Shown: one piece after another, positions 1 through 5,616 of the stretch | Position numbering within the stretch: the first letter of the stretch is position 1 | Layout of the letters: each line of letters begins with the position of its first letter | NCBI GenBank assembly: GCA_009776625.1 | Contig: WRNL01000011.1 | Span: 1-5,732 of the forward strand | Direction: 5' to 3' | Source: Methanomassiliicoccaceae archaeon | GTDB taxonomy: Archaea > Thermoplasmatota > Thermoplasmata > Methanomassiliicoccales > Methanomethylophilaceae | Length of the DNA: 5,732 bases | The notes under the pieces: generated by a model | What the model was told of the DNA's origin: nothing | Seen by the model: the letters and a program-made list of their open reading frames with translations, nothing else | Database searches by the model: none | Program-made: the position numbers and the translations under genes

Positions 1-1
1 G

Positions 2-1003
2 GGCCTGGGGCAGAACCCGGCGAGGCAGTCCGCCATAGGGGCGGGGCTGCCGGTCGAGATAGGCTCGTACACCGTGAACGACGTCTGCGGCTCCGGGCTG
101 AAGGCGGTCATGAACGCGGCGGACGCCATCAAGGCCGGGGAGTACAGCGCCATAGTCGCAGGGGGCATGGAGAGCATGAGCAACATACCCTACTACGTAG
201 ACGGCGCCAGGTGGGGGTTCAAGATGAACGACCAGGTCATGACCGACACGATGGTCCACGACGGCCTGTGGGACGTGTTCAACAACAAGCACATGGGCTC
301 CACCGGGGAGATCGTGGCCCAGAGGTTCAACGTCACGAGGCAGGACGCGGACAAGATGGCGGTCGACAGCAACGTCAAGGCCGCCGCCGCCCAGGCGGCG
401 GGCAGGCTCAAGGCCGAGATCGTCCCCTTCGTGATAAAGTCCAGGAAAGGGGACACGGTGTTCGAGGCGGACGAGGGTGTCAGGGGGGACACGACCATGG
501 AGTCGCTGGGGAGCCTGAGGCCGGCGTTCGAGAAGGAGGGCGTGGTGACCGCCGGCAACTCCTCCCAGCTGAGCGACGGGGCCGCGGCGGTGGTCGTTGC
601 GTCCAGGTCGTGGGCGGAGGAGCGCGGGCTGAAGCCGATGGCCAGCATCGTGGCGTACGGCGAGAGGGGCGTGGCCCCGGAGCTCATCATGGAGGCGCCG
701 ATACCGACGACCCAGCACGTCCTCAAGAAGGCCGGGATGACCATCGATGACATCGACCTGTTCGAGCACAACGAGGCCTTCTCCACGGCCTCGTGCGCAG
801 TCAAGAAGGCTCTGAACGTCCCTGACGAGAAGTTCAACGTGAACGGCGGGGCGATAGCCCTCGGGCACCCTATAGGCTGCTCCGGGGCGCGCGTGCTGGC
901 CACGCTGGTCTACGCCATGCAGGACCGCAAGAAGAAGACCGGGCTGTGCACCCTCTGCCTCGGCGGAGGGAATGCGGTGACGATGATAGTCCGCGCCGAA
1001 TGA
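2..1003 (+). CDS. Acetyl-CoA acetyltransferase (thiolase), 5' partial
   Basis: Thiolase-superfamily enzyme that condenses two acetyl-CoA to acetoacetyl-CoA, or runs the reverse cleavage, in the cytoplasm. The reading frame is open from base 2, so the gene starts off the left edge; the GTG at 74 is an internal Val codon, not a start. The visible product is 333 residues, about 60 short of the usual ~390. All catalytic elements are present: nucleophile Cys29 in NDVCGSG, the NEAF motif near residue 257, His289 in GGAIALGHPIGCSGAR, and Cys319 in CLGGGNA. The order and spacing are those of complete AtoB/PhaA-like thiolases, not of the divergent SCP2-like thiolases that pair with DUF35 proteins in many archaea. 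The likely role is supplying acetoacetyl-CoA for the mevalonate (isoprenoid lipid) route or acyl-CoA turnover; the window does not decide. It is followed by a T-rich tract and appears to end its transcription unit. Confidence 0.93.
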   Translation, partial: GLGQNPARQSAIGAGLPVEIGSYTVNDVCGSGLKAVMNAADAIKAGEYSAIVAGGMESMSNIPYYVDGARWGFKMNDQVMTDTMVHDGLWDVFNNKHMGSTGEIVAQRFNVTRQDADKMAVDSNVKAAAAQAAGRLKAEIVPFVIKSRKGDTVFEADEGVRGDTTMESLGSLRPAFEKEGVVTAGNSSQLSDGAAAVVVASRSWAEERGLKPMASIVAYGERGVAPELIMEAPIPTTQHVLKKAGMTIDDIDLFEHNEAFSTASCAVKKALNVPDEKFNVNGGAIALGHPIGCSGARVLATLVYAMQDRKKKTGLCTLCLGGGNAVTMIVRAE

Positions 1004-1033
1004 CCGGGGCGGCGGGAAACCCTTTACCCCAAA

Positions 1034-1046
1034 TTTTTCTCTCTCC
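1034..1046 (+). terminator. T-rich transcription terminator candidate after thiolase
   Basis: A run of five T followed by a CTCTCTCC pyrimidine stretch begins 30 nt after the thiolase stop. Archaeal RNA polymerase commonly terminates at T-rich non-template tracts without needing a hairpin. This is one of the few pyrimidine tracts in an otherwise GC-rich spacer. The assignment rests on position and composition only. Confidence 0.5.
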
Positions 1047-1049
1047 GTG

Positions 1050-1075
1050 CAGGCGTGCTCCCGCACGCATGCCTG
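1050..1075. other. Inverted repeat / hairpin in spacer
   Basis: GCGTGC (1053-1058) and GCACGC (1063-1068) form a perfect 6-bp stem with a TCCC loop. Alternatively CAGGC (1050-1054) pairs with GCCTG (1071-1075) around a shorter inner stem. It lies just after the T-tract, so it is not a classical hairpin-then-U terminator for the thiolase. It could protect the 3' end of a read-through transcript, bind a regulator, or be fortuitous in GC-rich DNA. Confidence 0.35.
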
Positions 1076-1098
1076 GACATCCTCGGATCATGTTGCGA

Positions 1099-1189
1099 CC
1101 TGTCCCAAAACCAACCCTGCGGCTCCTGTCGGGGGATAAGGTACCAAACACATAGGGGGTATCTGAAACGAAACCTGTCGATAGGCAGG
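1099..1189 (+). repeat. Three CCTGTC direct repeats upstream of the methyltransferase
   Basis: CCTGTC occurs at 1099-1104, 1125-1130 and 1174-1179. The third copy can pair with GGCAGG at 1184-1189 (one G-T wobble) around a GATA loop, and this inverted repeat ends five bases before the TATA-like box. Such a cluster could be an operator for a regulator of the methyltransferase gene. The copies are short and unevenly spaced (26 and 49 nt), so chance remains possible. Confidence 0.3.
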
Positions 1190-1194
1190 CAACA

Positions 1195-1202
1195 AGTATA
1201 AG
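1195..1202 (+). promoter_or_regulatory. TATA box of the methyltransferase gene
   Basis: AGTATAAG stands in a purine-rich patch (AACAAGTATAAGG) inside GC-rich surroundings. Its centre is about 26 nt before the GTG at 1224, the usual archaeal TATA-to-transcription-start distance. This predicts a leaderless or nearly leaderless transcript starting around 1224-1226. Confidence 0.5.
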
Positions 1203-1223
1203 GGGCGCGGTCGCTCTAAGCCT

Positions 1224-2366
1224 GTGGGGGCGATCAATGTGGCAGGGGGCGAACGCCTGAATAGGACACAGCACAGGGTGTTCGCCAAAAGCTCAGTGAG
1301 CATGGGCGAACTGGCGGAGGGGTCCATTGACCTTGTCGTCACCTCCCCGCCGTACCCCATGATAGCGATGTGGGACGGCCTGTTCTCTGGGATCAACCCT
1401 GAGATAGGGGTCCTGCTGGAGGAGGATGCCGGGGCCGCGCACGAGCTGATGCACAAGGAGCTGGACAAAACCTGGGCGGAATTGAGGAGGGTGGTTAAGG
1501 GCGGCGGCACCGTGTGCATAAACATTGGCGATGCGGCAAGGGCCGTAGGCGATGATTTCTCGGTATATCCCAACCATGCGAGGGTGGTGTCGAAGATGGC
1601 CGAGCTGGGCTTCAGCGTCCTGCCCGGTATAATATGGCGCAAGCCCACCAACGCCCCGAACAAGTTCATGGGCTCCGGCATGCTGCCCGCCGGCGCATAC
1701 GTCACCCTCGAGCACGAGCACATCCTGCTGTTCAGGAAGGGCGGGAAAAGGGCGTTCTCAGAGGAAGAGAAGGCGCTCCGCAGGGAGAGCGCATATTTCT
1801 GGGAGGAGAGGAACGAATGGTTCTCGGACATCTGGGAGCTCGGGGGAAGAAGGCAAATGGTCGATGCGGGGAGTGCGAGGAGGAGCGCAGCGTACCCCCT
1901 CGAGCTCCCGAGGAGGCTGATCCTGATGTTCTCGATTTACGGCGACACGGTCCTCGACCCCTTCCTGGGCACTGGAACGACGATGAGAGCCGCGATGGCT
2001 CTGGGAAGGAACAGCGCAGGGTACGAGCTGGACGGTTCATTGGCAGAACTGTCGAAGAGGGGGGCCCTCGACGGCATCGAAGGGTGCAGGGGGATGGGCG
2101 AGGCGAGGCTGTGCCGCCACGCCGCATTCGTCAAAAGCAGGGCAGAGTCCGGGAAAGAGGTCAAGTATACGAATGAAAGGTACGGTTTCCCGGTCGTGAC
2201 GTCCCATGAGCGCGGGATCGTCCTCTACCGCCCCTCGGACGCGCGGGAGAGGTCGGACGGCGTGATCGAAGTCGGTTACAGGGCCATAGTGGAGGGCGGA
2301 GGGCTCCCCTCGGGTCGCCCAAGGGGAGATGACGCCGTGACCGCCCGCACAGCAAATATATTATGA
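1224..2366 (+). CDS. Site-specific DNA methyltransferase (probable N4-cytosine, beta class)
   Basis: S-adenosylmethionine-dependent amino-methyltransferase acting on DNA bases. Catalytic motif IV, TSPPYP (residues 40-45), comes first; the (S/T)SPPY form is typical of N4-cytosine rather than N6-adenine enzymes. WRKP (138-141) and LEHEHILLF (162-170) follow in the target-recognition half. PLELPRRLI (225-233), the SAM-binding motif I DPFLGTGTT (245-253) and SAGYELD (264-270) come last, giving the beta-class order IV to I. About 100 further residues follow, with no motif I can name. The start is GTG 1224, placed by the TATA box; GTG 1239 is an alternative, preceded by the Shine-Dalgarno-like GGGGGCGATC. 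ATG 1302 is too late because it removes the conserved HRVF-type lead-in to motif IV. No endonuclease gene lies beside it, so it may be an orphan. Codons end in A/T more often than in the flanking genes, which may reflect transfer or low expression. Confidence 0.9.
   Translation: MGAINVAGGERLNRTQHRVFAKSSVSMGELAEGSIDLVVTSPPYPMIAMWDGLFSGINPEIGVLLEEDAGAAHELMHKELDKTWAELRRVVKGGGTVCINIGDAARAVGDDFSVYPNHARVVSKMAELGFSVLPGIIWRKPTNAPNKFMGSGMLPAGAYVTLEHEHILLFRKGGKRAFSEEEKALRRESAYFWEERNEWFSDIWELGGRRQMVDAGSARRSAAYPLELPRRLILMFSIYGDTVLDPFLGTGTTMRAAMALGRNSAGYELDGSLAELSKRGALDGIEGCRGMGEARLCRHAAFVKSRAESGKEVKYTNERYGFPVVTSHERGIVLYRPSDARERSDGVIEVGYRAIVEGGGLPSGRPRGDDAVTARTANIL
2355..2362 (+). promoter_or_regulatory. 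Internal TATA box for the M20 peptidase
   Basis: The AT-only stretch AAATATATTA lies in the last codons of the methyltransferase gene, in strong contrast to its GC-rich surroundings. Its centre is about 28 nt before ATG 2387. This fits a dedicated promoter giving a leaderless mRNA that begins at or next to that ATG. Confidence 0.6.
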
Positions 2367-2386
2367 ACCCCCGACCATCCGTAAGC

Positions 2387-3607
2387 ATGGAGCTGGAGCA
2401 GATCCTCGATAGTATAGAGGGGTCGAGGGAGGAAATGGTCCGCGTGATGTCGGAGATGATACGGATCCCGGCGGTCGCTCCTGAATGCGGGGGGGCGGGC
2501 GAGGGGAGGAGGGCGGACATGCTCGCCGGGTGCCTGGAGGGCTACGACAGCATAGTGCGGGTCGACGTGCCGGACGACCATGACCCCGGCGTGATGAGGC
2601 CTAACATACTCGCCAAGAAGAACGGCAAGGGCAGAGGGACGGTCTGGATCGTCGCGCACACGGACACCGTCCCGGCGGACGACCTCCAGGACTGGGACAC
2701 CGACCCCTTCGAGCCGGTGGTCAAGGACGGCAGGATATACGGCCGCGGGACGGAGGACAACGGCCAGGCGGTGATATCGTCGATGTTCGCCTCGAAGTTC
2801 ATCCCGAAAGGGTCCCTGTCCAAGAGGTCCATCGGGATAGCCTATGTGGCGGACGAGGAGATGTCCAGCAGGATGGGCATAGAGCACCTCATAAAAGAGG
2901 GGCATTTCTCCAAGGACGACGTGTTCATCGTGCCCGACTGGGGGAGCCCCGGCGGGGAGCTGGTCGACGTGGCGGAGAAGGACCTCATCTGGATCAACTT
3001 CAACGTCACCGGGAAGTCGACCCACGGCTCCACGCCCGACCGCGGCGTCAACGCGTTCAAGGTCGGCGCGGCGTTCCTCGTCGACCTCCTGGCGGAGTTC
3101 GGGAGGGAGTTCCCGGACGAGAACGAGATGTTCATCCCCAGGGGATCGACCTTCGAGCCCACGAGGTGCGGCTGCACCGTGATGAACGTGAACACCATCC
3201 CCGGGAACTTCGAGTTCGCCATGGACATCAGGGTCGTGCCCGGGTACACCCAGGACGAGGTCCTGGCCGTCGCGGAGCGCGTCGCCAGGGCGCACGAGAA
3301 GGCGACCGGCGCGAGGATAGAGGTGAGCGAGATACAGAGGCACGTGTCGGGCGGGATGTCCTCCACGGAGGGGGAGGTGTTCGGCTCGCTCATGGAGTCG
3401 ATAGAGTCGGTCATCGGGAAGAGGCCGAAGCCGGTGGGGGTGGGCGGCGCCACGTGCGCCAACTTCTTCAGGAGGGAGGGCTACGACGCGTACGTCTGGC
3501 AGCATGGCGGCGGCACCCTCCACGGCCCGAACGAGTACGTCGTCATAGACAACATCGTGATAGACGCGAAGGTGTTCGCCTCGCTTTTCTACAGGCTCTG
3601 CGTGTGA
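2387..3607 (+). CDS. M20-family metallopeptidase / deacylase (ArgE/DapE/carboxypeptidase G2-like)
   Basis: Cytoplasmic two-zinc hydrolase of the M20 family, which cleaves amide bonds of N-acyl amino acids or short peptides; the substrate cannot be read from sequence. Numbered from ATG 2387 (406 residues), the metal and catalytic set is complete: His91 and Asp93 in AHTDTVP, bridging Asp124 in GRGTEDNGQ, catalytic Glu157 and ligand Glu158 in ADEE, Asp184 in VPDWG, and His379 in GTLHGPNEY. The dimerisation domain is inserted after the first catalytic half and carries His213 in STHGSTPDRGVNA. No signal peptide is seen. An in-frame ATG at 2363 overlaps the methyltransferase stop (ATGA) and would add eight residues, including three prolines or near-prolines of no family character. 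I prefer 2387 because of the TATA box spacing and the M20-like N-terminus (MELEQILDSIEG). Possible roles are desuccinylation or deacetylation in lysine or arginine synthesis, or peptide scavenging. Confidence 0.92.
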   Translation: MELEQILDSIEGSREEMVRVMSEMIRIPAVAPECGGAGEGRRADMLAGCLEGYDSIVRVDVPDDHDPGVMRPNILAKKNGKGRGTVWIVAHTDTVPADDLQDWDTDPFEPVVKDGRIYGRGTEDNGQAVISSMFASKFIPKGSLSKRSIGIAYVADEEMSSRMGIEHLIKEGHFSKDDVFIVPDWGSPGGELVDVAEKDLIWINFNVTGKSTHGSTPDRGVNAFKVGAAFLVDLLAEFGREFPDENEMFIPRGSTFEPTRCGCTVMNVNTIPGNFEFAMDIRVVPGYTQDEVLAVAERVARAHEKATGARIEVSEIQRHVSGGMSSTEGEVFGSLMESIESVIGKRPKPVGVGGATCANFFRREGYDAYVWQHGGGTLHGPNEYVVIDNIVIDAKVFASLFYRLCV

Positions 3608-3628
3608 CCAGGCGGCCGCACGGCGGGG

Positions 3629-4720
3629 TCACTCGTCTGCGCCCTCGAAGAGCCGCTCGAGCATCCACTCCGAGTCGAACGCCTGGAGGTCGTCGTACCC
3701 CTGCCCGTCCGACACGAAGGCGATGGGCTTGCCGATGGTGCGGGCGATGGAGAGCGCTGCGCCGCCCTTCGCGTCCGTGTCTATCTTCGTGAGGACTATC
3801 GCGTCGATCCCTATCGCCGTGTCGAACACCTTCGCCTGCTCGATGGCGTCGTTCCCCGCCAGCGCGTCCCCGACGAACACCTTGAGCGCAGGCTTGGATA
3901 CCCTGGCGATCTTCTTCATCTCGTCGATGAGGTTGGAGTTGGTCTGCATGCGGCCGGCCGTGTCCAGGAGGACGACGTCCTTCCCCTTCGACCTGGCGTG
4001 CTCGATGGCGTCGAAAGCAACCGCCGACGGGTCCGCGTCCTGCCCCTGCTTGACGATCTTGACGCCGACCCTCTCCGCATGGATGCTCAGCTGCTCGATC
4101 GCCCCCGCCCTGAAGGTGTCGCATGCCGCTATGACCACGCTCCTGCCGTCGTCCTTCAGCCTCTTGGCTATCTTCGCTATGGTGGTCGTCTTCCCGGTCC
4201 CGTTGATGCCGACGAACATCATCACGGTCGGCCTCGGCTGCCCCTCGACCCACGTGTCGAAGTCGAACTCGTTGGCCCTCAGGACGCTCCTGACGGAGTC
4301 CTTGACGGCGGCCTCGACCACCTGCTCGAGGGTGTACTGCCTCCCGTGCTTCTTGTTGACGAGGTTGTCCCTGACGCCTAGTATGACGTCCTGCACGACC
4401 GGGTACGCCACGTCCGACTCCAGGAGGGCGAGCTCCAGCTCGTCCAGGAGGTCGTCCAAGGGATCCTCTTTGATCTTCTTCCCTGAGCTCGCGATCATGT
4501 CGCCGCCGGTCCCGCCCGCCTCCTCTTGCGCGGGCTTCTTCTGCTTGCCGGCCCTCAGCTGCTCCTTCCTGGACAGGGGCTTCTCCTCCGCCCCTGGCGC
4601 GGCGGCGGCGGGCTCCTCCGGGCCGATCCCGCCCTCGCCTTCGAAAATGCTCTCGGAGTCCAACTTGGGCGACGAGGTGCTGAAGATGTTCTTGAGCTTG
4701 GACTTCAGGGAGTCGAACAT
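3629..4720 (-). CDS. ftsY: Signal recognition particle receptor FtsY
   Basis: SRP-GTPase that docks SRP-bound ribosomes at the cytoplasmic membrane. The 363-residue product starts with a short amphipathic segment (MFDSLKSKLKNIF), then a charged Glu/Ala/Pro/Lys-rich linker to about residue 85, the helical N domain (about 86-155), and the G domain: P-loop GINGTGKTTT (171-180), DTFRAGAIEQL (201-211), DTAGR (253-257), TKID (311-314) and DAKGG (316-320). The C-terminal GYDDLQAFD (341-349) is the FtsY form. DTFRA, rather than the DTYRP of SRP54, and the absence of an M domain identify it as receptor and not Ffh/SRP54. ATG 4720 lies four bases after the pfdA stop, so it is the distal gene of the operon. 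No strong Shine-Dalgarno is seen, suggesting coupled translation. Its stop is 21 nt from the end of the convergent peptidase gene. Confidence 0.97.
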   Translation of the reverse strand: MFDSLKSKLKNIFSTSSPKLDSESIFEGEGGIGPEEPAAAAPGAEEKPLSRKEQLRAGKQKKPAQEEAGGTGGDMIASSGKKIKEDPLDDLLDELELALLESDVAYPVVQDVILGVRDNLVNKKHGRQYTLEQVVEAAVKDSVRSVLRANEFDFDTWVEGQPRPTVMMFVGINGTGKTTTIAKIAKRLKDDGRSVVIAACDTFRAGAIEQLSIHAERVGVKIVKQGQDADPSAVAFDAIEHARSKGKDVVLLDTAGRMQTNSNLIDEMKKIARVSKPALKVFVGDALAGNDAIEQAKVFDTAIGIDAIVLTKIDTDAKGGAALSIARTIGKPIAFVSDGQGYDDLQAFDSEWMLERLFEGADE

Positions 4721-4724
4721 GCGC

Positions 4725-5150
4725 TCACTGCGTCTGCCGCTGCCTGAGCTGGTACTCGTTCTGGATGGCCAGGGAGAGCTCCTCGGTCATCCCCTCTATC
4801 TCCTTGATGGCGCCCATGGTCTCCCTGAGGGCGTCGGAGATCTCCTTCCCGCTGGCCTCCATGAAGTCCGCCGCCTCCCCGAGCCCCTTCTCGACGGAGA
4901 GCCTGTTCCCGATGCCGACGATCGCCGTCTTCCTGCCGGTCGCCCTCGCAGGTATGAACGAGGACGCGCCCACCGGGATCAGCATTTCGTCGCCCTCCTC
5001 CGCGCCCGCCATCGCCCTGAAGGAGTCCCTCGCCCGGTTCGTGTCCTCGAGGGACACCTGGAGCAGCCTGACGTGCCTGTCCAGGGCCTCCAGCTGGGCG
5101 GTGTAGGAGTCGAGGACCGCCATCGCCTGATGGAGCTCGCTGTCTTCCAT
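4725..5150 (-). CDS. pfdA: Prefoldin alpha subunit
   Basis: Subunit of the archaeal jellyfish-shaped alpha2-beta4 chaperone that captures nascent unfolded proteins and passes them to the thermosome. The 141-residue product has the family layout: an N-terminal coiled coil (about 1-48), a central beta-hairpin region with the conserved turn series MLIPVGASSFIPA and IVGIGNRLSVEKGL (about 56-90), and a C-terminal coiled coil (about 91-141) ending in a Gln/Arg-rich tail. The start is uncertain: GTG at 5156 overlaps the rpl18a stop as GTGA and has a GAGGT six bases upstream, whereas ATG 5150 is 12 bases from it. Using the GTG adds two residues. An apparent upstream extension to 5237 lies within rpl18a and lacks family character. 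The position between rpl18a and ftsY is the usual archaeal context and supports the call. Confidence 0.92.
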   Translation of the reverse strand: MEDSELHQAMAVLDSYTAQLEALDRHVRLLQVSLEDTNRARDSFRAMAGAEEGDEMLIPVGASSFIPARATGRKTAIVGIGNRLSVEKGLGEAADFMEASGKEISDALRETMGAIKEIEGMTEELSLAIQNEYQLRQRQTQ

Positions 5151-5152
5151 GG

Positions 5153-5377
5153 TCACGCCCCGACCTCGTACCTCACGACCTGGTTCGTGATCTGGTCGGG
5201 GGAGAGCTCGGTTATCTCTGTGATGTCGATCTCCCATCTCTTGAGCCTGTGCTTGCTGCCGAGCACGGACAGCGCCTTCTCCCTGACCGCCGCCTCGTCC
5301 TCGGCGGAGGCCTCGATGGAGAATGCCTGCCTCTTCCTCGGGTCGGCGTACGAGCCTGTGATACGGAATGCTTTCAT
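5153..5377 (-). CDS. rpl18a: 50S ribosomal protein eL20 (L18Ae / LX)
   Basis: Small archaeal/eukaryotic-type protein of the large ribosomal subunit; also named rplX or LX in archaeal annotations. The 74-residue product fits the short archaeal form. It opens with MKAFRITGSY, the family's first beta strand, and has the hallmark GSKHRLKR (residues 40-47), a basic rRNA-contacting segment, followed by the IDITEI strand. It is the promoter-proximal gene of rpl18a-pfdA-ftsY, and its stop overlaps the potential pfdA GTG start. ATG 5377 follows a TATA-like box by about 27 nt with no room for a Shine-Dalgarno, so the mRNA is probably leaderless. In many archaea eIF6 and L31e genes lie just upstream; they are not seen here. 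Confidence 0.95.
   Translation of the reverse strand: MKAFRITGSYADPRKRQAFSIEASAEDEAAVREKALSVLGSKHRLKRWEIDITEITELSPDQITNQVVRYEVGA
5163..5167 (-). promoter_or_regulatory. Shine-Dalgarno-like site for pfdA
   Basis: GAGGT on the minus strand lies inside the last codons of rpl18a. It is six bases from GTG 5156 and 12 from ATG 5150, so its spacing favours the GTG start and translation coupled to the upstream gene. Confidence 0.4.
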
Positions 5378-5400
5378 GGTGTTCGTGATTTATATTAGAC

Positions 5401-5408
5401 TAATAAAA
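5401..5408 (-). promoter_or_regulatory. TATA box of the rpl18a-pfdA-ftsY operon
   Basis: On the minus strand TTTTATTA is centred about 27 nt before ATG 5377, preceded by a purine-rich CCAAAG that could serve as BRE. A second AT block, TAATATAAAT (5388-5397), lies nearer the start; it would place transcription inside the gene, so it more likely aids promoter melting. The arrangement predicts a leaderless mRNA. Confidence 0.6.
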
Positions 5409-5434
5409 CTTTGGTAAGGTCGACTGCGCCCCCT

Positions 5435-5532
5435 GACCCCCTGCGGGGTCGCGTCGCCGCCAGAACGGGGCGCCGGCAAGAGTCCCGCGGCGACACGGCG
5501 CGGCCGGCCGCCCCCTGTTCGGGCATATGCCC
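5435..5532. other. Cluster of inverted repeats in the spacer before rpl18a
   Basis: Four separate dyads lie within about 100 bases. GACCCC/GGGGTC (5435-5450) is a perfect 6-bp stem with a CTGC loop. GTCGCCGC (5453-5460) pairs perfectly with GCGGCGAC (5487-5494) across 26 bases. GCGGCCGGCCGC (5500-5511) and GGGCATATGCCC (5521-5532) are perfect 12-bp palindromes. I find no coding frame with family character. Possible roles are operators, a small structured RNA, or a remnant element; GC-rich composition makes some dyads likely by chance. Confidence 0.4.
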
Positions 5533-5581
5533 CTGGGTCCCTGTGGATAGCACGACCCCATCGGTTTTTATGGCGCGAAGA

Positions 5582-5590
5582 TGAAAAACA
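5582..5590 (-). terminator. T-tract terminator candidate for the ATPase gene
   Basis: On the minus strand a five-T run in TGTTTTTCA occurs about 29 nt after the stop of the partial ATPase gene. This matches the archaeal pattern of termination at T-tracts. Only position and composition support it. Confidence 0.4.
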
Positions 5591-5616
5591 AGACGGGAAG
5601 GGGGCAAGAGCCAGGG

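Noticed and set aside
193..903. A 236-codon minus-strand frame and a plus-strand frame at 211-750 within the thiolase
   Set aside because: Both overlap the thiolase frame with all its catalytic residues; the plus-strand one is Gly/Arg repetitive, typical of a shifted GC-rich frame.
1050..1075. Intrinsic hairpin terminator for the thiolase
   Set aside because: The T-run precedes the hairpin instead of following it, so the T-tract alone is the better terminator candidate.
2276..3523. A 415-codon open frame on the minus strand opposite the M20 peptidase
   Set aside because: Its product is rich in Arg, His, Pro and Val with no recognisable motif, while the plus-strand frame carries the complete M20 metal-binding set.
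5151..5237. Extension of prefoldin alpha upstream to 5237
   Set aside because: The added residues (GDRHHRDNRALPRPDHEPG...) are out-of-frame rpl18a sequence, and prefoldin alpha normally begins with its coiled coil close to the 5150/5156 start.
3723..5417. A 564-codon open frame on the plus strand opposite ftsY, pfdA and rpl18a
   Set aside because: It is antisense to three genes with clear family motifs, has Ser/Pro/Leu-rich low-character sequence, and arises from the strong G/C third-position bias.
5400..5616. A tRNA or other known RNA gene in the GC-rich spacer
   Set aside because: No GGTTCRA-type T-arm or cloverleaf-length pairing could be found; only separate simple dyads are present.
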